DNA of 64,000 bases from Bacteroidota bacterium (GCA_030706735.1 JAUZNZ010000022.1:21669-85668); one strand, 5' to 3'. Positions 46,584 to 56,068 are shown, counted from the first letter of the stretch. Numbers and translations are program-made. Notes: generated by a model from the sequence alone, not told the origin.

Positions 46584-47786
46584 CTATCGGTGATGCTCAT
46601 GCGGGTTCGGGCTGCCTTGCGGCTGAGGCTGCGGGTTCCTGACTACCGGCGCGCCCATGGGGTGAACGGGATGAGGGGGTGGGAAATGCTGCGGAGGCGG
46701 TATGTGCCGCACCATGGCCGGCTGTTGCATGTCGTGCTGCGGCATGCCGTGCTGCGGCTGCCGGGGCTGAAATGCCGGGTGTTGCGCCGGCGCGGAATGG
46801 TAAGGTGCATGGGCGACCGGGTCGCGGGCCGTCTGACCCGGAGCGGACGGGTTATGCGGCATGCGCGCAGCGGGTTCCTGATGGTGGAAGGCGTTGGCCG
46901 GCGCATGAGTGGGGTGGGCTTGCCCAGGCTGAGCATGGGTGGGCTGAGCATGGGCTACCGGAGCAGCCCCCGATGGATTGTTTGCGGGTCTGAGCGCATG
47001 CAGGTCCTGAACGCGCGACGGTTTGACCCCGGCGTTGAAGTTCCTGACAACCGGACGATAGATCGCAAGCTGACCATGCTGGACGCCCGCGGCGCCGGGT
47101 CTTGCCGCCTCCCGGATGGCCACGGGGTGGATAGCGGTATGGGTAAACCTTTCCACACTTGCCGGGGCAGGACCTCTCAGATAGGCAGGCCGGCCGCCCC
47201 CGCGATTGACGTTATTTATAACCGTGATATTATTTACTATGCGCGTATTATGCACGTTGACATAGTAATGACTGATATTGACGCTGGTGATGCGCTCTCT
47301 GGGACAAAAGCTCCAGTAATTGAAAGGCGGGCGGTAGGAGCCAAATGAGACGCCGATGTCGATGCGCGGGCCAATGGGCGCCCAGCAATAATTGCCATCG
47401 TATTCTCCCCAGGTGACCCAGGCAGGCGCCCATTCATAACCGGGCACCCAGATCCATCCGTAGGTATTATCATAGAACCAGTTGCCGTAGTGAAACGTGG
47501 CCCAACCCCAACTGTAGTCGGAGACCCAGGTCCAGCCCTCGTCGGCATAGACCCAGTGTCCGCGCGAAGCGTAGGGTCTGAAATCGCCGCTTGCCGATGG
47601 CACCCATACGTATCCGTAGTTGGGATAATCCACCCAGCTTCCGAAGGGCGCCAGCTGATCGTAAAAGACCTGAAAGCTGACGGTAGCCTGCGCGTCGGCC
47701 TTCATCTGTCCGAACGGAGGAATAATGCCTGTCAACAGGGAGATCCCGAGAAGCAGGATGACCAATTTCTTTCTGTTCGCTTTCAT
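46584..47786 (-). CDS. Secreted DUF6600-like protein with His/Pro/Gln-rich tail
   Basis: A 400-residue exported protein. The signal peptide is followed by a Trp/Tyr-rich repeat domain (about 40-170) typical of DUF6600: FGSWVDYPNYGYVWVP, GHWVYADEGWTWVSDYSWGW, HYGNWFYDNTYGWIWVPGYEW. Residues about 225-400 are low complexity, rich in His, Pro, Ala and Gln (HAQPTHAQPGQAHPTHAP), with metal-binding potential. No enzymatic motif. It probably resides in the envelope. Function unknown. Confidence 0.8.
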   Translation of the reverse strand: MKANRKKLVILLLGISLLTGIIPPFGQMKADAQATVSFQVFYDQLAPFGSWVDYPNYGYVWVPSASGDFRPYASRGHWVYADEGWTWVSDYSWGWATFHYGNWFYDNTYGWIWVPGYEWAPAWVTWGEYDGNYCWAPIGPRIDIGVSFGSYRPPFNYWSFCPRERITSVNISHYYVNVHNTRIVNNITVINNVNRGGGRPAYLRGPAPASVERFTHTAIHPVAIREAARPGAAGVQHGQLAIYRPVVRNFNAGVKPSRVQDLHALRPANNPSGAAPVAHAQPTHAQPGQAHPTHAPANAFHHQEPAARMPHNPSAPGQTARDPVAHAPYHSAPAQHPAFQPRQPQHGMPQHDMQQPAMVRHIPPPQHFPPPHPVHPMGAPVVRNPQPQPQGSPNPHEHHR

Positions 47787-47947
47787 TTTGCCTGTTTTAG
47801 TTCCTGACTGCGAGTGCCGGGTTCGTTCCTGCCAGGTATTGTTCTATAAGCTTGCCAAACTTCCCAAACACCGTTAAAAGGATGTGAATATTTCGATTTG
47901 TGGAAAAGCGCGTTTCCTTCATCATACAAGTTATCCTAAATTAGACC

Positions 47948-48997
47948 ATGCCCCGAGCAGTCAGTTCCCCGATCATCATGTCCTTTCTTTTCCTTTCCAT
48001 CGCCGGTTATAGCCGGGCGGAGGGAATTGGGCGGCGTGCCGATTCCGCTGTGCTGCCCTGCCGGCAAACTGCCCAGGCGTTGTTGGATGAGGCGCTCGGG
48101 TTCATGCAAAAGAATTATTATCGCCGGAATGCGATCCAATGGGATGAGCTCATGGCAGCCGCCAGGGCGAGGTTGAATGCCTCTTCCAGTTGCGAGGACG
48201 CTTATAGTGCAATCGGCTGGTGTTTTTCACGCATCAGCGAGTCGCATAGTTTCCTGATGCCGCCTGCAAGCGCGGCCCGGTACAATGATGACAGCTCCGT
48301 GCTGTCCCATGCGCCGTCGCTGGGGGAAATGGTCGGAGAGATCAAAGGGGAATGGATACAGGACAGTATCGGTTACCTGACGATACCCTGGGTGAGCACT
48401 ACGGATTCTCTCGTTTGCATGCGGATCGCAGACAGCCTTCAGGAGATCATTGCCAGGCTCGATACGCGAAAGATCTCGCGTTGGATCATCGACCTGCGGC
48501 AAAATACGGGCGGGAATTGCTGGCCGATGCTCGCAGGTATCGGGCCGCTGCTCGGGGAAGGGGTTTGCGGGTATTTCGTATCGGACAATGAGCGCATCCC
48601 GATCAGTTATCATGATGGAGCGGCCTTTCAGGGCAAACACATTCTTTGCCGTGTGAGCCATGACGGGTATCGCATGCAGCGCCAGCAGAAATCCATTGTC
48701 GTATTGACGGGTCATCGGACCGTGAGCGCAGGGGAGATCGTCGCGCTGGCTTTTAAAGGCAGGCAGCAGGTTTGTCTTTATGGCGAGCCCACCGCCGGTC
48801 TGACGACGGCAAATGCCACCTACTCGTTATCGGATCATTCGATGCTCGTGCTGACCGTGTGCCAGGAGGCCGACCATACGGGCAGGGTCTGCTCGGGCAG
48901 CATATTCCCGGATAAATATATCAACCAGCCCTACTCTACCACCGCGCTAAACGATCCGGTCCGAACGGCTGCGATCAACTGGCTTCAGAGCCAATAG
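47948..48997 (+). CDS. S41-family (tail-specific protease-like) peptidase
   Basis: A 349-residue exported protein with an N-terminal signal peptide (to YSRA). The S41 core is present: GYLTIPWVSTTDS, WIIDLRQNTGGNCWPMLAG, catalytic Ser260 in HRTVSAGEIVALAF and GEPTAGLTTAN. No PDZ domain is obvious, so it is shorter than Prc/CtpA. It has more cysteines than usual for the family. Upstream 161 bp contains no recognised element beyond AT-rich sequence. Confidence 0.85.
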   Translation: MPRAVSSPIIMSFLFLSIAGYSRAEGIGRRADSAVLPCRQTAQALLDEALGFMQKNYYRRNAIQWDELMAAARARLNASSSCEDAYSAIGWCFSRISESHSFLMPPASAARYNDDSSVLSHAPSLGEMVGEIKGEWIQDSIGYLTIPWVSTTDSLVCMRIADSLQEIIARLDTRKISRWIIDLRQNTGGNCWPMLAGIGPLLGEGVCGYFVSDNERIPISYHDGAAFQGKHILCRVSHDGYRMQRQQKSIVVLTGHRTVSAGEIVALAFKGRQQVCLYGEPTAGLTTANATYSLSDHSMLVLTVCQEADHTGRVCSGSIFPDKYINQPYSTTALNDPVRTAAINWLQSQ

Positions 48998-49062
48998 GGA
49001 CCTCCGGAAGGCCCCCGCCGCGGAAAATTCTGCGGGACTGAGCTTTTTATGAGCAAACCGGT

Positions 49063-49070
49063 TATTTTTG
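49063..49070 (+). promoter_or_regulatory. -7 element upstream of the M28 peptidase gene
   Basis: TATTTTTG, an exact TAnnTTTG match, 28 bp before the ATG at 49099. This promoter could also serve the GMC oxidoreductase genes 17 bp after the peptidase. Confidence 0.4.
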
Positions 49071-49098
49071 CTCCTTCTCCAAATACAAATCATTGCTT

Positions 49099-50763
49099 AT
49101 GCCACACGCCATCATTCGGGCAACCTTTTTTTTCACCGCGGGCTGTTCGTTCCTTGCCTGCCATCATGCTGCAGCTCCAGGCGACCAGGAAGAGGGAATC
49201 TCCGCCTTCAATAAAGACAGCCTGGCCGCGCACATTCAGGTACTTGCTTCCGACTCCTTCCAGGGCCGCCGGCCCTTTACCGCCGGCGAGACGCGTACCG
49301 TGGCCTATCTGCAGAACACCTACGCCGGTATGGGCCTGGAACCGGGTAACGGGAACAGCTATGTACAGGATGTCCCGATGGTCGAGATCAGTCCCGTGGG
49401 GGTGGCCACAATGAAGGTGATTGCGCCAAAGAGCAGCTTCGACCTGAAGAACCTGGAAGATTTCGTGATCTGGACCGAACGCCCGGATCCGGTCGCGACG
49501 CTGGACAAGGATCAGGTAGTATTTGCGGGCTTCGGCATCGTCGCCCCCCAATATCACTGGAATGACTATGCGGGATTGGACGTCAAGGGTAAGGTCGTGC
49601 TGGTGATGGTGAACGACCCGGGGTTCTATGACTCCACGAAGTTCAAAGGCCATACGATGACCTATTATGGGCGTTGGACCTATAAGTTCGAAGAGGCGGC
49701 GCGCCAGGGTGCGAAGGGCTGTCTGGTCATCCACAATACGGCTGCGGCCTCCTACCCTTTCAGTGTCGTACAAAGCTCAAATGGCGGGGTAAAATTGCAC
49801 CTGGACACGCGGAGCAGTCCGCAATATCAGCTTGCCGTTCAGGGATGGATCACCGAAGGGACCTGCAAGCGCATCCTGTCCGCTGCGGGAAAGGACAGCT
49901 CCCTGTTCAAACAGGCGGAGCAGGGCGGCTTCAAGCCGGTGCCGCTGGACGTCCGTCTTTCAGCCTCGCTGAAGGTCAAGGAGGTCTACGCGCAATCCCA
50001 CAATGTCATCGCGAAGATCACGGGCAGCAAACGGCCCGACGAATACATCATTTACTCCGCGCACTGGGACCACCTCGGTATCGGGAAGCCTGACGCCACG
50101 GGCGATTCAATTTATAATGGCGCGGCGGATAATGCCAGCGGTTCGGCAAGCCTGTTAGAGATCGCCCGCGCATTCAAGAGCTTGCCGGAAAAGCCGGAAC
50201 GCACGGTCATTTTCCTCGCGGTCACCGCGGAAGAGCAGGGTTTGCTGGGATCCGCCTATTATGCGGAGCATCCGATCTACCCGCTGGCCAGGACGGTAGC
50301 CAATCTGAATATCGACGTGATCAATACGTATGGCCCGACGAGGGACATTACCTACAGCGGCGCGGGGCAGTCGGAGCTGGAAGACTATCTGAAGGCAGAG
50401 GTCGACAAAAAAAGGAGGACCATCGCGCCGGAATTGCATCCGGAAGCCGGGCATTATTTCCGTTCGGATCACTTCAATTTCGCGCGGTTTGGCGTGCCTT
50501 CGCTGACCGCGGACGCCGGAACGGACGATGTCCAACGAGGGAAGGAATATGGCAAGAAGATGCAGGACGACTATGTGGCGAACCATTACCACCAGCCCAG
50601 CGACCAGTACAATGCGAGCTGGAACCTGGAAGGAGGGCTGCAGGACATCGAACTGGACTATCTTGTCGGCAAGCGGCTTGCCTTCGGCCCGGAGTGGCCC
50701 GCCTGGAAGGATGGTTCGGAATTCAAGGCGAAACGGGATCAGAGCAGTGCAGAGAGAAAATAA
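49099..50763 (+). CDS. M28-family zinc aminopeptidase with PA-like insert
   Basis: A 554-residue exported peptidase. The N-terminus is hydrophobic with two possible lipidation cysteines (FTAGC, FLACHH). An N-terminal domain carries a PA-type insert (about 115-235), followed by the M28 catalytic domain. Zinc ligands and the catalytic glutamates are visible: SAHWDHLG, NGAADNASGSASLLE, VTAEEQGLLGSAYY, NIDVINTYG and FRSDHFNFARFGVP. Start ATG at 49099; the TTG two codons earlier is less likely. Ends 16 bp before the GMC gene. Confidence 0.9.
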   Translation: MPHAIIRATFFFTAGCSFLACHHAAAPGDQEEGISAFNKDSLAAHIQVLASDSFQGRRPFTAGETRTVAYLQNTYAGMGLEPGNGNSYVQDVPMVEISPVGVATMKVIAPKSSFDLKNLEDFVIWTERPDPVATLDKDQVVFAGFGIVAPQYHWNDYAGLDVKGKVVLVMVNDPGFYDSTKFKGHTMTYYGRWTYKFEEAARQGAKGCLVIHNTAAASYPFSVVQSSNGGVKLHLDTRSSPQYQLAVQGWITEGTCKRILSAAGKDSSLFKQAEQGGFKPVPLDVRLSASLKVKEVYAQSHNVIAKITGSKRPDEYIIYSAHWDHLGIGKPDATGDSIYNGAADNASGSASLLEIARAFKSLPEKPERTVIFLAVTAEEQGLLGSAYYAEHPIYPLARTVANLNIDVINTYGPTRDITYSGAGQSELEDYLKAEVDKKRRTIAPELHPEAGHYFRSDHFNFARFGVPSLTADAGTDDVQRGKEYGKKMQDDYVANHYHQPSDQYNASWNLEGGLQDIELDYLVGKRLAFGPEWPAWKDGSEFKAKRDQSSAERK

Positions 50764-50779
50764 ACGCTACATTTATTAT

Positions 50780-52534
50780 ATGGGAGATCTTCAGATCAAG
50801 CGGCAACAAAAAAAATACGACGCGGTCATCATCGGATCCGGCGCGGGAGGTGGAATGGCCGCCTATGTCCTCGCACATGCCGGGATGAAAGTATGCCTGG
50901 TGGAGGCGGGGCCGATGTTCGATCCCAAGACAGACTCGAATCAATTGCGCAATCCCTGGGAGTCGGTGCGGCGGGGCGCATCTACGAAATTCAGGCCGTT
51001 CGGAGATTTCGACGGGTGTTATTGGGGATGGCGTATCGACGACGAGCCCTACACGCAGTCGGGCAAGCCGGGAACGACCGCCTGGGAGTGGTGGAGGGCG
51101 CGCATGGTCGGCGGACGCACCAATCACTGGGGCCGCATTTCATTGCGTTTCGGTCCGAGGGACTTTAAGCGAAAGAGCATCGATGGCCTGGGTGACGACT
51201 GGCCCATCGGCTATGAGGATGTGAAGCCCTATTATGACCAGATAGACCGTTTGCTTGGCGTTTTCGGGACGAATGAAGGATTGGAAAATGATCCGGATGG
51301 GATCTTCCTCCCTCCGCCGAAGCCGCGTCTGCATGAGCTGTTCATCAAAAAGGCCGGAGGCAGCGTCGGCGTGCCGGTGATCCCGTCGCGCCTGTCCATT
51401 CTCACCAAGCAGATCAATGCCGAGCGGGGCCAGTGTTTCTACTGCGCGCAATGCGGGCGGAGCTGCAAGGTCTATGGCGATTTCTCCGCGTCCTCCTGCC
51501 TGGTGATCCCGGCGCTGAAGACCGGCAATATCGATCTTGTCACGAATGCGATGGCGAGGGAAATATTGACGGACCGGGAAGGCCTGGCCACGGGGGTTTC
51601 GTACGTCAGCAAGGACGATATGCAGGAGTACCAGGTTTCCGGACGGACCGTGATCCTGGGCGCCAGCGCCTGCGAAAGTGCGCGCCTGCTGCTCAATTCA
51701 CGGTCTGCCCGGCATCCGAACGGGCTGGCCAACGGCAGTGATGCAGTCGGCAGGTACCTGCACGATTCCACGGGCGCCGACATGGGCGGGTACATTCCCG
51801 AACTGGTGGATCGCAAGCGGTACAATGAGGACGGCGTGGGCGGCATGCATGTCTATTCGCCCTGGTGGCTGGACAATAAAAAGCTGGACTTCCCCCGGGG
51901 GTATCATATCGAGTACGGGGGCGGATTCGGCATGCCCATTTACGGATTCCAATGGGGCATCGAGCAACTCAACGGGAGCGATGCGGGCATCTTGAAAGTC
52001 CCGGGCAAACAGGCGGGCGGTTACGGCGCCGCTCTGAAAAAAGACTACCGCAGCCTTTTCGGCGCCTCCGTGCATATGGCGGGGCGCGGGGAGGCCGTGG
52101 CCAGGAGAGAGAACTATTGCGAGATCGACCCGGGCGTCGTGGATAAATACGGGATCCCGGTATTGCGTTTCAATACCAGTCACTCCGAATACGAGATCAG
52201 GCAGGCGAAGCACATGAAGGAGACTTTTGCGGAGCTGTTGCATGCCATGGGCGCGGTCATCACGCACGGACATAAGGACGATGAAAAGAATAACTGGGGA
52301 TTACATGCTCCCGGGGAGATCATTCACGAGGCGGGAACGGTGCGGATGGGCAATGATCCGAAGGCCGCGCCGCTTAATAAGTGGAGCCAGGCGTACGAAT
52401 GCAAGAACCTGTTCTGTGTCGATGGCGGACCCTTCGTTTCGCAGGCAGACAAGAATATTACCTGGACGATCCTCGCCTTGTCGATGCGTACCAGCGAATA
52501 TGTAGTGGACCAACTGAAAAAACAAAATATTTAG
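50780..52534 (+). CDS. GMC-family FAD oxidoreductase with clustered cysteines
   Basis: A 584-residue flavoprotein with the FAD motif IIGSGAGGGMAAYVLAHAG (16-34), SRLSILTKQ, and the C-terminal GMC end APGEIIHEAGTVRMG and DGGPFVSQADKNIT. The middle carries the cluster GQCFYCAQCGRSCKVYG and SSC. This looks like the cysteine-rich insert of multi-subunit sugar dehydrogenases that hold an iron-sulfur cluster. The partner subunit 3 follows 3 bp later. Together they resemble glucoside-3-dehydrogenase or gluconate 2-dehydrogenase complexes; no cytochrome subunit is in the window. Substrate is unresolved. Confidence 0.87.
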   Translation: MGDLQIKRQQKKYDAVIIGSGAGGGMAAYVLAHAGMKVCLVEAGPMFDPKTDSNQLRNPWESVRRGASTKFRPFGDFDGCYWGWRIDDEPYTQSGKPGTTAWEWWRARMVGGRTNHWGRISLRFGPRDFKRKSIDGLGDDWPIGYEDVKPYYDQIDRLLGVFGTNEGLENDPDGIFLPPPKPRLHELFIKKAGGSVGVPVIPSRLSILTKQINAERGQCFYCAQCGRSCKVYGDFSASSCLVIPALKTGNIDLVTNAMAREILTDREGLATGVSYVSKDDMQEYQVSGRTVILGASACESARLLLNSRSARHPNGLANGSDAVGRYLHDSTGADMGGYIPELVDRKRYNEDGVGGMHVYSPWWLDNKKLDFPRGYHIEYGGGFGMPIYGFQWGIEQLNGSDAGILKVPGKQAGGYGAALKKDYRSLFGASVHMAGRGEAVARRENYCEIDPGVVDKYGIPVLRFNTSHSEYEIRQAKHMKETFAELLHAMGAVITHGHKDDEKNNWGLHAPGEIIHEAGTVRMGNDPKAAPLNKWSQAYECKNLFCVDGGPFVSQADKNITWTILALSMRTSEYVVDQLKKQNI

Positions 52535-52537
52535 CAC

Positions 52538-53209
52538 ATGGACCGGAGAAAATCCATCAAGGCATTGATCGCAGGCACGGTATCCGCGGGTACCCTGCTC
52601 GAGGCCTGCAAGTTGCAGGACAAAAAGGAAGAGAAGAAGGCCGACGAAGGAGCCGCCGCGCCAGCCGACGGCATCAACCGCATGAAGGAGGAGGCGGCGC
52701 ATGATGCCTCGGTGCGTTCTGCCACTTATTTCACGGCGGATGAAATGGCTACGCTCCGCATTCTTTGCGATATCATCATTCCCCGTGACGAGGTAAGCGG
52801 AAGCGCGTCGGATGCGAAGGTCCCGGAATTCATCGGCGTGATCGTAAACGATATGCCGCAGCATCAGACACCAATGCGCGGCGGCCTGCGGTGGCTGGAC
52901 ATGCAATGCCTTACCCGTTACGGAAAACCTTTTTCGGGTTGCGACCAGCGGCAGCAAATGGAGATCGTGGATGAGATAGCCTGGCCGAAGAAGGCCAAGC
53001 CCGGAATGGAGCAGGGAGTCGCCTTCTTCAATCTGGCGCGCAATCTGACCGCGTCCGGTTTTTATACCTCGCAGATCGGAATGAAGGACGTCGGCTACAT
53101 CGGCAATGTACCCAATCAATGGAATGGGGTGCCGGAGGATGTATTAAAGCAATACAAGCTGGCCTACAGCGAGAAGGAATTGAAGGAATGCATCAGCTTC
53201 AGCGCTTAG
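52538..53209 (+). CDS. Gluconate 2-dehydrogenase subunit 3-family protein
   Basis: A 223-residue small subunit with an N-terminal DRRKSIKALIAGTVSAGTLL, a twin-arginine-like export signal followed by LEACK, a possible lipidation site. The family core is TADEMATLRILCDIIIPRD, then FIGVIVNDMPQHQTP and GFYTSQIGMKDVGYIG. Subunit 3 stabilises and co-exports the GMC flavoprotein. Its presence 3 bp after the GMC gene makes a two-subunit periplasmic dehydrogenase. It ends the operon; the converging gene ends 36 bp away. Confidence 0.9.
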   Translation: MDRRKSIKALIAGTVSAGTLLEACKLQDKKEEKKADEGAAAPADGINRMKEEAAHDASVRSATYFTADEMATLRILCDIIIPRDEVSGSASDAKVPEFIGVIVNDMPQHQTPMRGGLRWLDMQCLTRYGKPFSGCDQRQQMEIVDEIAWPKKAKPGMEQGVAFFNLARNLTASGFYTSQIGMKDVGYIGNVPNQWNGVPEDVLKQYKLAYSEKELKECISFSA

Positions 53210-53245
53210 CCGAAGCCGCGCCGCCCGGGAACGCTTCCTCCGTGG

Positions 53246-53500
53246 TTAATTCTCAATGGGACGGTAATGGTACCCTTCCTCGCTTAAGACATAACTGTTG
53301 GGGACGAAGCTTAGCAGGGACTGCTTTACCATCGCCGCGGCCTCCTGCTGGTAGTGCAGACCGACCTCAGGCGTTTTCATGGCAAATTGCCAGCTCTGTA
53401 TCTTCAACAGAGCGATCCTGCTTTCCTGTACAAGATAATTCTCTAATTGCCTGAATTCTTCGGCAAGGTGATCCTGGTGGTTTCGGATATTGGGGATCAT
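53246..53500 (-). CDS. Small hypothetical protein
   Basis: An 84-residue protein starting at ATG 53498-53500. It is helical, with HQDHLAEEFRQLENYLVQES and GLHYQQEAAAMVKQSLLSF, and a tyrosine-rich end. No domain or signal recognised. The composition is protein-like and no better frame exists, but the gene is short. An in-frame TTG eight codons upstream would give 92 residues. Confidence 0.55.
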   Translation of the reverse strand: MIPNIRNHQDHLAEEFRQLENYLVQESRIALLKIQSWQFAMKTPEVGLHYQQEAAAMVKQSLLSFVPNSYVLSEEGYHYRPIEN

Positions 53501-53678
53501 AGGGATCTGTATTGGGTTTTTCAAAAAATATACTGGACTAACAGGAAACGTGAAATGTTTTCCAAAAATTGCGTGCCTTCGGCAATGTGGAAAAGACCTT
53601 GGGAAAAAATTTCCAAAAAAGGGAATGTTTTAGTTTAGACTGATGCTATAAAATATTGTAAATCAATAAGTTATAATT

Positions 53679-53809
53679 TGGCATCGGATTCGTACTTTAC
53701 AGTTCATCAATCGATAAGAAGTACAATTAAACATATCACCTTATAACAACTTGACGGCCATCAATAGTTAAAAAGGTCTTGACCCTTCGCCCCGGCGGAG
53801 GGTTTTTTT
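53679..53809 (+). ncRNA. Candidate small RNA, copy A
   Basis: A non-coding block with a promoter-like region TGGCAT-N3-ATTCGTA (53679-53694), then about 55 bp, the box TTGACGGCCATCAATAGTT (53751-53769) and a Rho-independent terminator (53782-53809). A second copy with the same order lies at 56.0-56.2 kb on the same strand, with the 19-bp box identical. The 53501-53824 gap holds no other supported element; the region before it is AT-rich. A transcript of roughly 100 nt is expected. RNA status is inferred from the duplicated order of elements. Confidence 0.4.
53782..53809 (+). terminator. Terminator of candidate RNA A
   Basis: ACCCTTCGC (53782-53790) pairs with GCGGAGGGT (53795-53803), one G-T pair, loop CCCG, followed by T7. 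It also lies directly after the stop of the converging gene. Confidence 0.75.
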
Positions 53810-53824
53810 ATGGGGCGGCGAGGC

Positions 53825-55858
53825 TTACCGTATCAGGATGGAGACGCCCTTGAGCGTAAACTTTTTGCCGCTGTCGCGGTCGGTGTACCGGAGGGTCCAG
53901 ACATAGGTGCCGGCGGGTTGCGGCTGCCCTCCTATCCTCCCATCCCATTTTTGGGTCCAGTCCCTGGACTCGAACACGAGCTGACCATAGCGGTTATAGA
54001 CCCGGAACTCGAGGCCGTCGGCCTTATACGCATTTAGCGGATAGAGGAAATCGTTGATGCCATCGCCGTTGGGGGTAAAGGCGGAGGGGACGGCGATATA
54101 GCAGGATTTTAATACATCGACCGCTTCAGAAGCCGTATCGAGGCAGCCGAGATCGTTTTTCGCGATGAGGAGTACCCGATAGGTGTTCTCCGTGCCTGTG
54201 AATGCGAACTGGTGGGGTGCGGGCGTCGAGTCCGAGCTGGTCGAGCCGTCTCCGAATTCCCATTGCCAGGAGACGATATTGCCTGTACTGTTATTCTTGA
54301 ACTGGGCCTCGTCCTTCGGGCAAAGGATATTGGGCCCTTCGAATGCGGCCTGAAATGCATTGCCGAGAACAATGGTTCCCTGGGCCGTGTCGCTGCAAAA
54401 GCCGTTGGACACGATGAGCCGGGCCGATCTCGTATTGAAGACCGAATAGGTTTCCACGGGGTTCTGCAGATTGCTTGTATCGGATCCATCGAAGGTCCAG
54501 TGCCATTGGTCGATGCCATTCGCGGCGCCGGAGCTGAACCGGATCGTATCCCGTATGCAACCGAAGGCCACCTGATCGGTAAATGCGGCGGACACGGTAT
54601 CCTTCATCGTGAACGGGAGGGAGGAGCCGGCGGGGGTCTCCTGTCCGCACTCATCGATCAGGGTATTCCCGTCGGACCCTTTCTTCAGGACGATCTGATA
54701 GGATCCGCCGGACACGATGGGCGCCGAGAGCGTGACCACGATGTGGTTGCTTAGTCCATCGCTGCTGCATTTGAGCCCGGCGGCCCCGGCAACGCTCACG
54801 CCGGCAGGACCGGTTATTGTGAAATCACTTCCGTCCGGCGCCACCGAACTACAAAGCATTCTTTTAGAAAACACCAGTTGCAGGCTGTTTGCCGCGCAGG
54901 CGGGCCTGGTCAGGCTATCCATCGGCGTAGGTGAAATGGGCGCAATGACCAGCGGCACGGAACTGCCCTGTGGCAATGGGGCATCGCAGTTGTCGAGCAA
55001 GGTATTTCCGTCGGTGCCGATGGCGGCGATCACGGCATAATTGCCCGCGGTCAACGGACCGGACAGCACCAGGGTTACGGAATCCATGTCGAAACTACTG
55101 CCGCAACTATTGCCGGAGGCCGAAACGATGGAGACGGCCGAAGGCGAGATCCTGAAATCGCTCCCATCGGAAGCAATGGTGCTGCACTTCATACCCTTGT
55201 TCAGCAATATGGTGATGTGCGTTCCGTCGCAACTGGCGGAGGTGGAGACCATGGCGGGCGGCAGCGTGTCGGTGATGCTTGCCGTTCCGCCGCCAAATGA
55301 CAAATGATAGCCGCTTTGGGAATCTCCGCTGAAATGACTGATCATTAAAAGGTAGTTATGCCCCTGCACGATCTGGGGCATTTTGCTGAATATCGGCGGA
55401 CCGGTCGCCGGGATGCTGGTAGAACCGCACTCGAAAAGGGAAGCCGCTGTGGGCGAGGTGCCCGTTACCCCTGTTACGCCGGACCAATTGCATCCGATGA
55501 ACAAGGAGGCATTCAGGTAGACGTCGTTTGGATCATGGCCGGTCACATCGAAAAGCTGCCAGTCATAATCGTCGCCAAGGTCATTTGGGCGGATGGTCAG
55601 GCCAAGCGTACCGGACCGGAAACAGGTGAACTTATACCAATACGGGTTGACATCTTCGTACACGTTGCCATTTGCCGGGCAGGGGGTCGGGACGATATCA
55701 TTCACGCAGGTCGGAACGCTTTTTTGGACAAAGGTATCACTACCGCAAACGGGGAAGGCGGTCGCCGGAGTCTGGCCCAGGACCGTGCAACGCTGGGCAT
55801 GGATCGTCCGGGCGAAAAGCAACAATAAACATGATATCAGCAGCTGTTTCAGGAACAT
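53825..55858 (-). CDS. Secreted PKD-repeat protein with gliding-motility-type T9SS sorting domain
   Basis: A 677-residue exported protein: signal peptide (to IHAQ), an N-terminal domain, then two similar segments with LLNKGMKCSTIASDGSDFRI and LVFSKRMLCSSVAPDGSDFT. PKD-like domains (WQWEFGDGSTSSD) follow. The C-terminal about 85 residues start AVPSAFTPNGDGINDFLYPL and end FTLKGVSILIR, the type B sorting domain of gliding-associated proteins. ATG at 55856-55858 follows a -7 element TAACTTTG on this strand by seven bases, so the mRNA is nearly leaderless. Probably a surface adhesin; ligand unknown. Confidence 0.88.
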   Translation of the reverse strand: MFLKQLLISCLLLLFARTIHAQRCTVLGQTPATAFPVCGSDTFVQKSVPTCVNDIVPTPCPANGNVYEDVNPYWYKFTCFRSGTLGLTIRPNDLGDDYDWQLFDVTGHDPNDVYLNASLFIGCNWSGVTGVTGTSPTAASLFECGSTSIPATGPPIFSKMPQIVQGHNYLLMISHFSGDSQSGYHLSFGGGTASITDTLPPAMVSTSASCDGTHITILLNKGMKCSTIASDGSDFRISPSAVSIVSASGNSCGSSFDMDSVTLVLSGPLTAGNYAVIAAIGTDGNTLLDNCDAPLPQGSSVPLVIAPISPTPMDSLTRPACAANSLQLVFSKRMLCSSVAPDGSDFTITGPAGVSVAGAAGLKCSSDGLSNHIVVTLSAPIVSGGSYQIVLKKGSDGNTLIDECGQETPAGSSLPFTMKDTVSAAFTDQVAFGCIRDTIRFSSGAANGIDQWHWTFDGSDTSNLQNPVETYSVFNTRSARLIVSNGFCSDTAQGTIVLGNAFQAAFEGPNILCPKDEAQFKNNSTGNIVSWQWEFGDGSTSSDSTPAPHQFAFTGTENTYRVLLIAKNDLGCLDTASEAVDVLKSCYIAVPSAFTPNGDGINDFLYPLNAYKADGLEFRVYNRYGQLVFESRDWTQKWDGRIGGQPQPAGTYVWTLRYTDRDSGKKFTLKGVSILIR

Positions 55859-55865
55859 CAATAAG

Positions 55866-55873
55866 CAAAGTTA
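55866..55873 (-). promoter_or_regulatory. -7 element of the PKD/T9SS gene
   Basis: On the minus strand TAACTTTG, an exact TAnnTTTG match, with seven bases between it and the ATG at 55858. It supports this start over the TTG one codon upstream. Confidence 0.5.
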
Positions 55874-56068
55874 ATTTACATGACGCTCAGATGGCCTCAA
55901 GCGTTGTCTCGGGCGTGTTATTTTGACAAATCTTCTCTGCAAGGACCGGTCCATTTTTCGGAAAAAGTTTCCATTACCGGGAAGAACCCTGCTAACCGGG
56001 TTGGCTATATTAATGTGATTTACAATAACTTATAGTGCTGGCATTAAATTCGTATCCTACTATCCCGG

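Noticed and set aside
53447..53638. Plus-strand ORF of 63 codons
   Set aside because: It overlaps a more protein-like minus-strand gene, lacks a recognisable motif and runs into AT-rich non-coding sequence.
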